Source: Sphingobacteriales bacterium JAD_PAG50586_3 (lineage in GTDB: Bacteria; Bacteroidota; Bacteroidia; CAMBQF01). Taken from it: DNA of 64,000 nucleotides. Below the pieces are notes generated by a model. That model ran no database searches, was not told where the DNA came from, and saw nothing but the letters and a program-made list of their open reading frames with translations. This document shows positions 1-9,460 of this stretch, piece after piece. The DNA lies in NCBI GenBank assembly GCA_023213195.1, contig CP096135.1, positions 340,923 through 404,922 on the forward strand, written 5' to 3'. Both the position numbers and the translations under genes were made by a program. Each line of letters begins with the position of its first letter. The stretch's first letter is position 1.

Positions 1-684
1 TCCAATAAAGAACCTTGAGCACCTTCGGCAAGAATATGCTGGCGGGCATCAAGGTATTTGTTTACTACATACTCGCTGTTTATCAGCTTAAAGGTGCGTA
101 GCAGTTCAATACCCTCAAACCAATCGGGTTCAAACTCGGTAAGGTCGTATTTAAAATCGGGGTACTGGGCTAGTATGCTTTTGTGCTTAGCTACTAATGC
201 ATCATATTTCTGTTGAAAATCGGGCGAATTAATATCGCCAATACGCAAACCGTTGCGGCCTGTTTTATCCATATAGGCAGGGCCTATACCTTTAAGCGTA
301 GAGCCAATTTTATTTTTGCCCTTGGCAGCTTCCGATGCCTTGGTCTAACAACCTATGGCTTGGCAAAATTAGGTGCGCCTTGCGCGATATTACTATGCGT
401 GCATGCACATCAACCCCAATAGTATGCAGGCCTTTAATTTCTTTGGTAAAAACAATAGGGTCTATAACAACACCGTTGCCTATGATGTTAATCTTATCAT
501 CGTGAAAAACGCCCGATGGTATGGTGTGCAATACGTGCTTTATGCCATCAAACTCCAACGTATGCCCTGCATTAGGGCCACCCTGAAAACGGGCTATAAC
601 TTTGTAGCGGGGTGCTATAACGTCAACAATCTTACCTTTTCCTTCGTCGCCCCACTGGAGGCCTAACAATACGTCAACTGCCAT
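1..684 (-). CDS. purA: Adenylosuccinate synthetase, 3' part beyond the window, one frameshift
   Basis: Joins IMP and aspartate with GTP to give adenylosuccinate, the first step from IMP to AMP. The N-terminus shows the family signature (LLGLQWGDEGKGK, then FQGGPNAGHT), and the start ATG is at 682-684. About 228 of the usual ~425-430 residues are inside the window. The frame breaks at 338-343, where the coding strand reads CCAAGG; removing one base restores LDQASEAAKGKNKIGS, the expected continuation, and the frame then runs open to the window edge. PurA is normally essential, so the break is read as a sequence error. It is the last gene of a fur-STAS-purA operon, 3 bp after the STAS gene. Confidence 0.93.
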
Positions 685-687
685 GTA

Positions 688-1043
688 TTATAAATGTGCT
701 TGTTTAAAATATTTAGTAGCCTCATCAGGAGTGTCTACATGCGTAAAAATAGAATCTAGCTTGGTAATGGTAAGCAGGTTTTTAATGCGTGCCGGGGGTT
801 GGTAACCAATGCCTCGCCACCGCGGTTGCGGGCTTTGGTAAGTATGTGCAACATAACCTGTATGCCGCCGCTGCCAAGGTTATCAAGGCCACCAAGGTCT
901 ATAAGATAATACAGGTTGCCTTGGGCAATAAGTTCGTCCAGTTGCTCATACATAAGGCCTGTTTGGCTTTTATCAAACAAGTACCCTTTAAGCACAACGG
1001 TGTGAAAGCCCTTACCGGGGGTTATTTTGTAATCAAAAGTCAT
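688..1043 (-). CDS. STAS-domain protein (anti-sigma-factor antagonist type), frameshifted near the C-terminus
   Basis: STAS-fold protein of about 118 residues, the kind that binds an anti-sigma factor or takes part in a partner-switching relay. The strand-helix pattern around YYLIDLGGLDNLGSGGIQVML fits the family, but the usual phosphorylatable Ser is in a variant setting (NLGSGG rather than DSSG). The open frame stops early after a run of five C at about 792-797. Adding one C gives NPPARIKNLLTITKLD and a natural end at the TAA at 688-690. It starts inside the fur stop codon (TAATG overlap), so the two are translationally coupled. A second STAS protein is at 15635-16012. Confidence 0.75.
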
Positions 1044-1532
1044 TACGGTTTATGGTTTTCGCAAGTGCCCTCTGTGGCAAGCTTGGTACACTTACCATGA
1101 AAATTGAGGGAGTGGCTGGTTATATTAAAGTTTAGCAGTTCGCCTGCCAGTTTCTGAATTTCGTAAATACGGGGGTCGCAAAACTCAAACACCTTGCTAC
1201 AATCGGCACATATAAGGTGATCGTGCTGTTTGTACTTATACGATTTTTCGAACTGCGCCTTAGTTGCGGCCAAACTGGTGTTTAGATACCAGGTTACACT
1301 CCAACAACAACTCAATAGTGTTGTAAAGTGTGGCGCGGCTTACGCGGTATTTCTTGTTCTTCATCAACACATACAGCGATTCTATATCAAAATGGCCGGT
1401 ATGTGAGTATATCTCGTCTAATATAGCAAAGCGCTCCGGTGTTTTACGGTGCCCGTTTTGCTCTAAAAAACTGGTAAATATTTGTTTTGCGGTATCTTTA
1501 ATTTCAGCTTCTGCCATATAAGGCTTTTTCAA
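1043..1532 (-). CDS. Fur-family metal-dependent repressor, frameshifted
   Basis: Ferric-uptake-regulator-type protein of about 162 residues. It has the winged-helix part ([18 protein letters not shown] and [14 protein letters not shown]) followed by the metal-binding dimerisation part with ICADC and a later FCD. The frame breaks at 1258-1263 (CCTTAG on the plus strand); reading that site as a CCAGG codon pair gives [16 protein letters not shown], which joins both halves. The start could be the ATG at 1532 or the one at 1517 (MAEAEIKD). It is first in the operon with the STAS gene and purA. Whether it senses iron, zinc or peroxide cannot be told from the sequence. Confidence 0.85.
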
Positions 1533-1580
1533 AAGAGGTGTAAAAATAGCAAAAAACGCAATATGCCAACCTAAAAGAAA

Positions 1581-1609
1581 AAGCCGCCTTGTTTAAAACA
1601 AGACGGCTT
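1581..1609 (-). terminator. Rho-independent terminator after the M43 protease
   Basis: Near-perfect hairpin with arms AAGCCGcCTTGTTT and AAACAAGaCGGCTT, followed on the minus strand by TTTCTTTTAG. It lies between the protease stop at 1638 and the fur start at 1532. Confidence 0.85.
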
Positions 1610-1637
1610 ATCTATTTATTGACTTTCTGCTAGTTAC

Positions 1638-3563
1638 TTATTCAACAATAAGTTTTTTAACCAAACGGGTAGCGCCCTGGTTTACCTCTACAAAGTAAAT
1701 ACCGTGGGCATTGCCTGTTAAGTCTAAGTTAAATAGGTTTTGGCCTTTGGTGGCTGCAAAACGGGTGTTTACAACGGCTTTGCCTGTAATATCAAACACA
1801 CGTACCAAAGCATCATTCTCATTATCACTTAATAGCGATACGGTAAAGTTGCCGTTGGTTGGGTTGGGGAATAATGATAATGCATCTACCGGTTGCATAT
1901 CTATAACCTCTTCCTCATCGGCACCGCTTAGGGTTTTAAATGATGAGCTGCTAACATCTACCCTTAAACGGTAGCAAGTAGCGCTGTTAGCACCATTGTA
2001 GCCATACACCTGTAAATAGTAAGTACCTGTGCTGGTGGTGTTGCGGGTAATGCTTTCGGCGGTAGTACCGCTGTTTTGCGATATTGCTAACTGGCTTCCG
2101 TTTGAGTTGTATAAACGGATATCGTAATCGGCAGGAAGTTGGTCTAATGTAACACGTATGTTGCGGGCAGATGATGTAGTGCTAAACCTAAACCAATCTT
2201 TATCTGTAGTTGAGCCAATTTTAGCTGTAATGTTGCTGTTTGTAGCAATTACTTTGCTTGTTGTACGTGTTTCGTTACTCTCGTAAGTATCAGTACAGGT
2301 AGTGTTGCTAAGCGTAGTAAAAGTAGCGGCAGCAGAGTAGTTGCTAGATGTTTCGCCACAAACGGCCTGCACCTGAAATTGGTAAGCACTACCGGCTGTT
2401 AGGCCTGCAAGGGCAAAAGAGTTGGTGGTTGTAGATGCAGGGGTCCATGATGTGGCGCTGCTTAATTTGTATTGCAGGTTATACGCCGTAGCACCCGATA
2501 CCGCAGCCCAGCCTAGTGTAGCCGATGTTGTGGTAATGTTTGATGCTGTAAGGCTGCTTGGCACACCGCAACCCGATACCTGAACAGGTACACAGCCTTG
2601 CGATGATAATAAGCTAACGCGTGCGCCGCCGGTAGCAAACAAAGCTGCCATACGTGCCGACTGGCCTGTGGTAAACATGTTCATACACGCATCATAGGTG
2701 TAGTCCATGTAGTTCATAAACATATCGCCATTGGTAGTGTTACCGCATGTGCGACGTGGAAATGCAGGGCAACCACTGTTAGATGTTTGTTGTGTTGGGG
2801 TATCGCTTACAAGGTCGCTGCCGCAGTTAGCATCGCCCCAAATGTGGCGCAAGTTTAGCCAGTGGCCAACTTCGTGCGTCATAGTGCGGCCATAATTGTA
2901 GTTGGTTGCCGTGCCCGGAACCGTTAAACTGCCAATTGATGAAAAAAGGCATACTACCCCATCGGTAGCAGCAGAACCGCCCGGAAACTGGGCATAGCCC
3001 AACAGGCCGCTGCCTAAGTTGCACGACCAAATGTTTAGGTACTGTGATGAATTCCAAGCGTTTAAGCCACCGTTTGCATTGTATTTAACAGCATCGTTAC
3101 TGCTAAAAGAGGTTACGGTAGTTTGACGGCGCTCTATACCCGTTGTAGGGTTGCCGCTAGGGTCGCGCTGGGCAAGGCAAAACTGTATTTGTGTGTTGGC
3201 AGCCAGGCCTTGAAAAGCTGCAGGTGTGTTGCCTGCATCGGCATTTAAGCGGGCAAAATCCTGGTTAAGCTGGTCTAACTGTGCCAGTATGCGAGCATCA
3301 GAAATATTTTGGGCTGTTGTGTTGTATACAACATGAAATACAACGGGAATGGTAACAATAGCCTTTTCCTGGCCGGTGTGGGTGCTTACATAATTATTGG
3401 TAAAGCTTTCAATATCAGCCATGCGAACGGCTAATTGAGGGTCGGTGTCCAACTGGTGTTGGTGGTACTCTGTGGTACCGCAATTGCGCGAGTCTTGTGC
3501 TGACGCAGGCACAATGGCTAGCATGGCTATTAAAGCCGAAGCGAATAACAATTTTACTTTCAT
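1638..3563 (-). CDS. Secreted M43 (pappalysin/cytophagalysin-like) zinc metalloprotease with T9SS sorting domain
   Basis: 641-residue exported protease. Order: Sec signal peptide (MKVKLLFASALIAMLAIV...PASA), M43 catalytic domain with zinc site HEVGHWLNLRHIWGD near residue 230 and a Met-turn (FMNYMDY), a fibronectin-III domain (about 330-415), a pre-peptidase C-terminal beta domain (about 425-540, ending near YYLQVYGY), and a type A T9SS C-terminal domain (SLFPNPTNGNFTVSL ... VKKLIVE). The zinc motif has Asn in the usual Gly place (HExxHxxNxxH), a variant tolerated in metzincins. The protein is predicted to cross the outer membrane through T9SS and then have its tail removed. It is a single-gene unit with its own terminator. 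Confidence 0.92.
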   Translation of the reverse strand: MKVKLLFASALIAMLAIVPASAQDSRNCGTTEYHQHQLDTDPQLAVRMADIESFTNNYVSTHTGQEKAIVTIPVVFHVVYNTTAQNISDARILAQLDQLNQDFARLNADAGNTPAAFQGLAANTQIQFCLAQRDPSGNPTTGIERRQTTVTSFSSNDAVKYNANGGLNAWNSSQYLNIWSCNLGSGLLGYAQFPGGSAATDGVVCLFSSIGSLTVPGTATNYNYGRTMTHEVGHWLNLRHIWGDANCGSDLVSDTPTQQTSNSGCPAFPRRTCGNTTNGDMFMNYMDYTYDACMNMFTTGQSARMAALFATGGARVSLLSSQGCVPVQVSGCGVPSSLTASNITTTSATLGWAAVSGATAYNLQYKLSSATSWTPASTTTNSFALAGLTAGSAYQFQVQAVCGETSSNYSAAATFTTLSNTTCTDTYESNETRTTSKVIATNSNITAKIGSTTDKDWFRFSTTSSARNIRVTLDQLPADYDIRLYNSNGSQLAISQNSGTTAESITRNTTSTGTYYLQVYGYNGANSATCYRLRVDVSSSSFKTLSGADEEEVIDMQPVDALSLFPNPTNGNFTVSLLSDNENDALVRVFDITGKAVVNTRFAATKGQNLFNLDLTGNAHGIYFVEVNQGATRLVKKLIVE

Positions 3564-3845
3564 TATTTATTTACTGTTAGTTGAACAACAAATTTTAAAA
3601 ATGAAAATGGTAAAAAACAGACCAATGTTTTTACCGATATAATATGGATATACCCGTTTATGGATATAAAATTATATCAGAAAATCGATATAAAATATTG
3701 ATTAACAATAATATAAATAAGAAATATACATTGCAAGGCCTAATTGAACCCTTACCTTATGCCTTAAAATAAGTTAGTAGAGGTTGGTGGTTAGTGTGCA
3801 GTGGTTAAAAAGCACAACTAATTACTGTTCGGCATCCACTAATCA

Positions 3846-4695
3846 CTAAACTTTTACGCCTACTACAAAATCGCTTACGTAGGTAATAACAGCCTGGTTC
3901 CATAGCATGCGGTAGTGCCCTACCTTTTGCATACCTATAAAAGATGCTTTGTTGCCCAAGCGCTTTGGCCACGTTTTTAGAGTATTGCACGGGTATAATT
4001 TTATCGTACTCATCGTGGATTATTAAGAACTCACCTACGTTTACTTTATGGGCCATGCGGGCAACCTCTAACTGCTGCACCTCTATTTTATAGTAGTTTT
4101 CTATATGGCCTATTAATGCATTATGGTTTTTTGGGGAGAAGCGCATTAGACTGGTATACTCTGTTATTACATCTTCTATTTTATTGGGCGATGTTAGCAA
4201 TGCCATGCGCTCTATTTTAATGTGCGGGTTTTTAGCCAGGGCAAACATTGTAGTAGCCGACCCAAACGAATGGGTAATAAGCAGGTCTTTAATTTTCTTT
4301 TGCTCAATTATACGGGCTACAGTGTGCGAAAAGTTGATAACGTTGGTGCGCTTGCCGGTGCTTTTGCCATGGGCCGGGCCATCAAAAGAATAAACGGTGT
4401 AGCCATTGGCTATAAGCTCATCTTTAAAACCGGCAAGGCTGCCGCCGTTGCCCTCCCAACCGTGTACCAAAAGCGCTGTTTTAGGGCCGTTGCCCCATTT
4501 GTAAACCGCTATGTTGTTGCCGTCTATAAGTAGCGTTTCTTCTTCGGCAGTGGCAAGGGCCTCTGTTTCTTGCACACGCACCTTTTTATTTATAGGGGTA
4601 GCAAACAGTTCAAACGCCTTACGCGATGCGTATTTAGGGGCTACAAAGAATAGTGCATTAAAGTATATGCGGTAAAATTTTAGTACCTGTTCCAT
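3846..4695 (-). CDS. Alpha/beta hydrolase, frameshifted near the C-terminus
   Basis: Serine hydrolase of the alpha/beta fold, about 282 residues, substrate unknown. The oxyanion region LLVHGWEGNGG, the DGPAHGKS turn and the nucleophile elbow THSFGSA are clear, and the acid is probably in IIHDEYDKIIP. The frame slips at about 3955-3957 (GGG). Removing one G gives KALGNKASFIGMQKVGHYR, which supplies the catalytic His, and the gene ends at the TAG at 3846-3848. Upstream lies a perfect 9-bp inverted repeat that looks like a TetR-family operator. The 280 bp between this gene and the protease is AT-rich and holds nothing recognised. Confidence 0.85.
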
Positions 4696-4720
4696 TAGTT
4701 AATTGTATTTAACAGCACAA

Positions 4721-4742
4721 AAATATACCAATCGGTATATTT
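4721..4742. promoter_or_regulatory. Palindromic operator candidate (TetR-type)
   Basis: Perfect 9-bp arms AAATATACC and GGTATATTT around the 4-bp centre AATC, 26-47 bp upstream of the hydrolase ATG. The size and AT-rich symmetry resemble TetR-family operators. No such regulator is in the window. Confidence 0.55.
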
Positions 4743-4774
4743 AACCAAATATTTAGCGGTTTATTTTTCAAATA

Positions 4775-4806
4775 AAAGGGCCATGGCAAATGCCACGGCC
4801 CTTTTA
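4775..4806 (-). terminator. Rho-independent terminator after the YceI gene
   Basis: Arms AAAAGGGCC and GGCCCTTTT around an inner TGGCA/TGCCA stem, followed on the minus strand by TTATTTG. Confidence 0.85.
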
Positions 4807-4829
4807 TAAACTACTACTACCTATAAAAA

Positions 4830-5369
4830 CTATCCTTTCATTAACTGAACTTCGCAGCTAATATGCACATCATCGCTAACTAAAACACCACCGGCTTCAA
4901 GGGTTGCGTTCCAAACCAAGCCAAAATCTTTACGGTTTATTTTGCCGTTTATTGTAAAGCCTGCTTTTTTATTGCCCCAGGGGTCTGTCATAACACCGCC
5001 AAACTCAACATCAAGCTTAATACGCTTAGTTATGCCTTTTATAGTAAGGTCGCCATACAATTCGTAACTACCGTCGTTATCAACGGCTTCATAAGTGTTG
5101 GCAACAAAGCTTATCTGCTTATGGTTTTCTACATCAAAAAAGTCGGGGCTTTTAAGGTGGCCATCACGGTCGGCACTGCGGGTATCAACACTGGCAGGGT
5201 CTAACCAAAAATCAATTTCGGCGCTCATAAAGTCGTCGCCGGTGGTATAAATGCTTGCTTCAAAGGTTTTAAACTCGCCCTTAACATTGGTAAGCATAAG
5301 ATGTTTTACTTTAAAGCCAATCTCAGAGTGGGCGGCATCTAATACCCATTTGGTTTTTTCTTCGCTCAT
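4830..5369 (-). CDS. YceI-family lipid-binding protein
   Basis: 179-residue YceI-like domain, a beta-barrel that binds isoprenoid or other amphiphilic lipids in characterised members. Typical features: WVLDAAHSEIGFKVKHL at the start, the VDTRSADRDGHLKSPDFFDV segment, and GDLTIKGITKRIKLDVEF. There is no signal peptide, so this copy is probably cytoplasmic. Length is normal for a single-domain YceI protein. It is monocistronic with its own terminator. Confidence 0.9.
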   Translation of the reverse strand: MSEEKTKWVLDAAHSEIGFKVKHLMLTNVKGEFKTFEASIYTTGDDFMSAEIDFWLDPASVDTRSADRDGHLKSPDFFDVENHKQISFVANTYEAVDNDGSYELYGDLTIKGITKRIKLDVEFGGVMTDPWGNKKAGFTINGKINRKDFGLVWNATLEAGGVLVSDDVHISCEVQLMKG

Positions 5370-5501
5370 TATTAATAGTGTTTAGGTTTATTATTGAGTG
5401 ATATTTAACAGGCAAGTTAAATAATTGTTGCAACATTGAAAAATATTTGAAAATTATTTTTCAATTAAAATTTTATTACTTTTACTATAAACCTACTTTA
5501 T

Positions 5502-6464
5502 ATGAACCTACCATACCTTTACAGCAAGCTGAAGCCATCTTACAGGCTAAGAAGCATTGACGAAATTTACGCAGCACCCTTAACATGTATTAACGGAGTG
5601 TCATCATCAACCGCAAGAAACATTGAGCTAGCCTACCGTATTAGCACAATGGGTGTGCTTTTTAAAAATCTTAGAAACATATATGCCCACTTTAATTACC
5701 TGGACCCTTGTAAACTGTTTTATCCATCATTTGACCCAGGGCCTAACTGTGGGTGGCAATTTTTGTTTTCAGACATTCCGCACGACTCCTTCCCAGCTGC
5801 TAACTTTAGAAAAGAGTTTGGACCTGTTTTTTACAGGGGCAGGCTAGATGGCACAGCACGTGTTATGGTTGTAGGGCAAGATCCATCTACAGATGAGGCA
5901 TTAGCCAAACGAGCTATGGTTGGCCAAGCAGGCCAGTTGGTGCAAAAATACCTTGAAAGGGTAGGCATAGACCGCTCTTATATAATAGTAAACACGTTTG
6001 CCTACTCTATGAAATCGAGCGGGGCAATTTATGATACACTTAGTGAATCGGCTGGGATAAGAGCTTACCGTGAAAGGATTTTTGACAAAATAGTTACCGA
6101 AAACCCGTTACAGGCAATAATTTGCTTTGGGGCGCTGGCACGCAAAGCCGTATATATGTGGGGCCGTGCAGGCGCTGCTACAGTTTATAATTTAACACAC
6201 CCTACTGCACCTGACACAGCCGCTACTTTGAGCGATTGGAACAGTGATTTTGACAATATATATGAAAGGGTAACACCCGATGTTGGCCTTGTACGCACAC
6301 GTGGATTTAGGTATGACATAGATTTTCATTATGATGTTGACCTTGCTAAAATACCCGCGCGCGACCTTCCGTTTGGCACTCCTGAATGGTTTGGAACCGG
6401 GGGAACAAAATCTAAACGGGATACAGACAGGAAAATAATATTATCTGTAGATGGTGGAGGTTAA
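5502..6464 (+). CDS. Uracil-DNA-glycosylase-superfamily protein
   Basis: 320 residues with a UDG-like core. Motif A is VMVVGQDPSTDE followed by AMVGQAGQLVQKYL, which recalls family 4/5 enzymes, and a motif-B-like LTHPTAPD comes later. If active it would remove uracil or a related base from DNA. The N-terminal ~110 residues (including FDPGPNCGW) are outside the core. Metal-cluster Cys residues of family 4 are not evident. It stands alone between two minus-strand units, is more AT-rich than its neighbours and has no frame break. The superfamily call is fairly safe; activity is not. Confidence 0.6.
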   Translation: MNLPYLYSKLKPSYRLRSIDEIYAAPLTCINGVSSSTARNIELAYRISTMGVLFKNLRNIYAHFNYLDPCKLFYPSFDPGPNCGWQFLFSDIPHDSFPAANFRKEFGPVFYRGRLDGTARVMVVGQDPSTDEALAKRAMVGQAGQLVQKYLERVGIDRSYIIVNTFAYSMKSSGAIYDTLSESAGIRAYRERIFDKIVTENPLQAIICFGALARKAVYMWGRAGAATVYNLTHPTAPDTAATLSDWNSDFDNIYERVTPDVGLVRTRGFRYDIDFHYDVDLAKIPARDLPFGTPEWFGTGGTKSKRDTDRKIILSVDGGG

Positions 6465-6469
6465 ACCTA

Positions 6470-6978
6470 CTACCTGCTTTTTTCAAAGCGGACCTCGCCA
6501 AACAGGCACCAGCCCCTTTTAGAGGTAAGCATACAATCTTTAAGCTTAACAGAGTAAGGCTTGCCATCGCACTTAAAGTAGATAGTAACCTCTGCTTTGG
6601 TAACTTCTTTTATTATTTGCACCAGCGGGTACTGTATGTAATCAAGTTCGGCACGCTCCCAAACAACGCCTTTATCTTCGCCATCTTTTATAATGCGGTT
6701 AAACGACAGGCTTGCAGCATTGGCATACTTATCGGTATAATCATCAATAAGCTCATCATCATCAACCATTTGAAAAGGTTGCTTATTGGTAGATTTTTTA
6801 ATTGCTCTTTAAGCTCGGCAGGGGTAATGTAGTACGATGCGTAGCTTGTTAAATCGCGCTTTTTAAACGTAGCCATTACCTTTTCGCCCAGACCTTTAGG
6901 GTTTGTTGCATCGGCACCCGAAAAAGCGCAAGCTATGGCTGCAAATACTGCAATAACTAAAACTTTAATACTCTTCAT
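6470..6978 (-). CDS. Small secreted protein of unknown function, frameshifted
   Basis: About 169 residues with a Sec signal peptide (MKSIKVLVIAVFAAIACAFSG). The two halves are in different frames. The break is a run of six A at about 6797-6803; with one more A the protein reads LKKSTNKQPFQMVDDDELIDDY across the join. It resembles the small exported proteins with an NTF2-like alpha+beta pattern, but I do not recognise a named family. It follows the next upstream gene with no gap. Confidence 0.6.
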
Positions 6979-7470
6979 TTATAACGGTACTTCAGTATTA
7001 TACTTGGTTTCTATCAGCTTATAATTTTCGGTAACCACAAAGCAAACATTGGCTGCAATATCGCTTACCGACCAATTTTCGTCAAAGTCAGACACCTCGT
7101 CGTTAGAATATAAGTCGCAAAACACATCTAAACGGTATGCTTTGCCTAAGGTTATCTTTAGGTCGTAAAAATCGCCCACCTCAATATTCTCCAGTGTTAA
7201 GCCTTCTATTTTTTTTATGGCTGATACAACCTCCGTTTCCTCTTCTTCTTCCTCATCTTCATCGCCGGCACCGGCAACAGCATCGTTCCAGGTGGTAAGC
7301 ACCTTATCGTAACGCGAAAGGCGCCAAGGCGCAATGGATAAACAAGCTGTGCGACTCTCCAAAATCAAGCACCACAATGCCCTCGTTATCAGCCCCCGAT
7401 GTAACGGTGGTGATTACTTTTTCTTTAGGCCGTTTAGTATGGAAATAAACTTTGGGTTGTCAATTTTCAT
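6979..7470 (-). CDS. Acidic hypothetical protein, two frame breaks
   Basis: Reconstructed length about 163 residues from the ATG at 7468-7470 (MKIDNPKF). Two breaks: a run of five A near 7434, and 7324-7329 (CCAAGG on the plus strand), where restoring CCTGG gives FIHCAWRLSRYDKV. It has an acidic linker (GDEDEEEEEETE) and ends YKLIETKYNTEVPL. No family recognised. A TATCTTTG promoter box lies just upstream, and the secreted-protein gene starts directly after its stop, so the pair is an operon. Confidence 0.55.
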
Positions 7471-7474
7471 ATAA

Positions 7475-7482
7475 CAAAGATA
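7475..7482 (-). promoter_or_regulatory. Bacteroidota -7 box TATCTTTG
   Basis: Match to TAnnTTTG 5 bp upstream of the ATG at 7470, driving the two-gene unit 7470-6470. Confidence 0.55.
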
Positions 7483-7546
7483 CGATACTACAACCCCGTG
7501 CTAAGAGTGTGGCAGGTAGGTTATTAACAGGGTTTTTAGCCTATGA

Positions 7547-7987
7547 TTATTCCTTATCAATAGCAAATATCCTTTTGAAGTAGCTGATTACTTTTTTGAA
7601 ATACCAAACGATAAAAATTGAGCCAAAACCGTAAAATAGACCCACTAAAAGCCCAAACCAAATGGGCTGAAAACGTCGCACAGGAATAAAAATATATTCT
7701 CTTGGATTGTCCCTATTGTAAATCACCTCTTTATTTTTTTCATTAGGATAAAATAACTTTTTAGGTCCTTCATGGATGAAAATACTGGTGCTATCTGTCG
7801 TTTTAAAGTAGTATTGGGTGTTGTTAAAAATAGCGTCAGTACCTACTCTTACTTTAGTTCTTACACCTTCATCAAGTAAGTGGTTTTGAATACTGAACTC
7901 TTTGATAGAAATAAACAGAAAAACACCTGTAAACACCGCCATAAAAACGGTAAAATATAAGCGTTTGGCTTTATCTGGCTTAATCAT
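7547..7987 (-). CDS. Two-helix membrane protein of unknown function
   Basis: 146 residues with a transmembrane helix at about 12-28 (FTVFMAVFTGVFLFI), an extracytoplasmic loop of about 75 residues, and a second helix at about 108-130 (FGLLVGLFYGFGSIFIVWYF). The fold resembles DUF3592-type proteins, but the match is weak. It overlaps the upstream small membrane gene by 8 bp, so the two are co-transcribed. Confidence 0.55.
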   Translation of the reverse strand: MIKPDKAKRLYFTVFMAVFTGVFLFISIKEFSIQNHLLDEGVRTKVRVGTDAIFNNTQYYFKTTDSTSIFIHEGPKKLFYPNEKNKEVIYNRDNPREYIFIPVRRFQPIWFGLLVGLFYGFGSIFIVWYFKKVISYFKRIFAIDKE

Positions 7988-8177
7988 AAAATTCCCTGTA
8001 TATACCTAACAAAATTCCGTAAAACAAGCCCGTAATTGCAAGCGCAATAAATGCAGAATCCTTAAATGGCTTATAAAAAGAGGTAACAATAAATACAAGT
8101 ACAAATAATAGGAGTCCTAAAACTATAATTATTTTAAAAGGCTGTCTTTTATATTTTGGCACCATAGAATACGTCAA
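7980..8177 (-). CDS. Small two-helix membrane protein
   Basis: 65 residues, basic N-terminus (MVPKYKRQPFK) and two hydrophobic helices (IIIVLGLLLFVLVFIV and IALAITGLFYGILLGIY). Translationally coupled to the next gene by an 8-bp overlap. Function unknown. Confidence 0.5.
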   Translation of the reverse strand: MTYSMVPKYKRQPFKIIIVLGLLLFVLVFIVTSFYKPFKDSAFIALAITGLFYGILLGIYREFYD

Positions 8178-8233
8178 ATATATGTGGAAAAATGCCTCTC
8201 CTCACTCCTCTCTCCACTCTTCTCTAAAAACCC

Positions 8234-8241
8234 TATCTTTG
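8234..8241 (+). promoter_or_regulatory. -7 box TATCTTTG of the aminotransferase
   Basis: Exact TAnnTTTG match 20 bp upstream of the ATG at 8261. Confidence 0.55.
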
Positions 8242-8260
8242 GCACCTTAATTATGAGTGT

Positions 8261-9454
8261 ATGACGTTACTATCAGAGCGAATATTGAATATGTCGGAGA
8301 GTGAGACCATTGCCATGTCTCGCCGCAGCAGGGAGCTGAAAGCGCAGGGCATAGATGTGGTTAACCTTAGTCTTGGTGAGCCCGACTTCCCCACCCCCGA
8401 TTTTATTAAGGATGCTGCCAAAGCGGCTATAGACAATAACTTCTCTTACTACCCACCCGTAGCGGGTTATATGGATTTGCGCGAAGCGGTTGCCAAAAAA
8501 TTTGAGCGCGATAATGGCCTGTTTTACAAGCCCGAGCAGATAATAATTTCTACCGGCGCCAAACAGTGTATTGCCAACGTTATTTTAAGCCTAATAAATC
8601 CGGGAGACGAGGTGATTGTACCTGCCCCATTTTGGGTAACCTATATAGAAATTATTAAGCTGGCAGGCGGTGTGCCTGTAGTGGTACAAACGGGTGTTGA
8701 TACTAACTTTAAGTTTACACCAGAGCAAATTGAGGCTGCTATTACGCCACGTACCAAAATGCTTATGTTCAGTTCGCCATGCAACCCCACAGGGGCTGTG
8801 TTTGGCAGGGAAGACCTGCAAGCCCTGGCCGCAATGCTGGGCAAGCATCCTGATGTGTACATACTGTCTGACGAGATATACGAGCATATAAACTTTGTAG
8901 GCAGGCACGAGAGTATTGCCCAGTTTAGCGAGGTGCACGACCGTACCATTGTTATAAACGGCGTATCTAAAGGCTTTGCTATGACCGGCTGGCGCATTGG
9001 CTTTATGGCCGCCCCGCTTGAAATTGCCAAGGCCTGCGATAAAATGCAGGGGCAGTTTACATCGGCCGCATCGTCTATTGCAGAGCGTGCCGCATTGGCA
9101 GCCGTTCTAGCCGACCCGGCAGTAACCATACCCATGCGCGAAAGTTTTGAAAAGCGCAAAAACTTGGTAATGGAAAAACTATCAGCTATACCGGGTTTCC
9201 ATTGTAACCAACCTGAGGGCGCTTTTTATGTTTTTCCAGATATATCGTTCTACTTTGGTAAGCAATTCAACGGAAAAGTATTGCATACTTCTGCTGACTT
9301 TACCGACTTTTTAATAGAAAACGCCCACGTATCGTTAGTACCGGGCAGCGCCTTTGGCAGCCCTAACTGTTTGCGTTTTTCGTACGCCACATCAGAAGAA
9401 AACCTGCTTGAAGCCATTAGCCGCATTGAGAACGCTGTTAAATTGCTTAACTAA
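8261..9454 (+). CDS. Aspartate aminotransferase (class I, PLP-dependent)
   Basis: 397 residues, the standard length. Moves the amino group between aspartate and 2-oxoglutarate. Visible family features: LSLGEPDFPTPDFI, SSPCNPTGAVFG, the YILSDEIYEH Asp, the PLP lysine in SKGFAMTGWRIGF near residue 236, and the substrate Arg in NCLRFSYAT. It belongs to the subgroup Ib type usual in Bacteroidota. It is followed after 6 bp by the heptose-phosphate kinase gene. The frame is intact. Confidence 0.93.
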   Translation: MTLLSERILNMSESETIAMSRRSRELKAQGIDVVNLSLGEPDFPTPDFIKDAAKAAIDNNFSYYPPVAGYMDLREAVAKKFERDNGLFYKPEQIIISTGAKQCIANVILSLINPGDEVIVPAPFWVTYIEIIKLAGGVPVVVQTGVDTNFKFTPEQIEAAITPRTKMLMFSSPCNPTGAVFGREDLQALAAMLGKHPDVYILSDEIYEHINFVGRHESIAQFSEVHDRTIVINGVSKGFAMTGWRIGFMAAPLEIAKACDKMQGQFTSAASSIAERAALAAVLADPAVTIPMRESFEKRKNLVMEKLSAIPGFHCNQPEGAFYVFPDISFYFGKQFNGKVLHTSADFTDFLIENAHVSLVPGSAFGSPNCLRFSYATSEENLLEAISRIENAVKLLN

Positions 9455-9460
9455 TTTACC

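Noticed and set aside
2840..2875. M43 zinc motif with Asn instead of Gly as a dead protease
   Set aside because: All three His and the Glu are present, and Asn is tolerated at this place in metzincin motifs.
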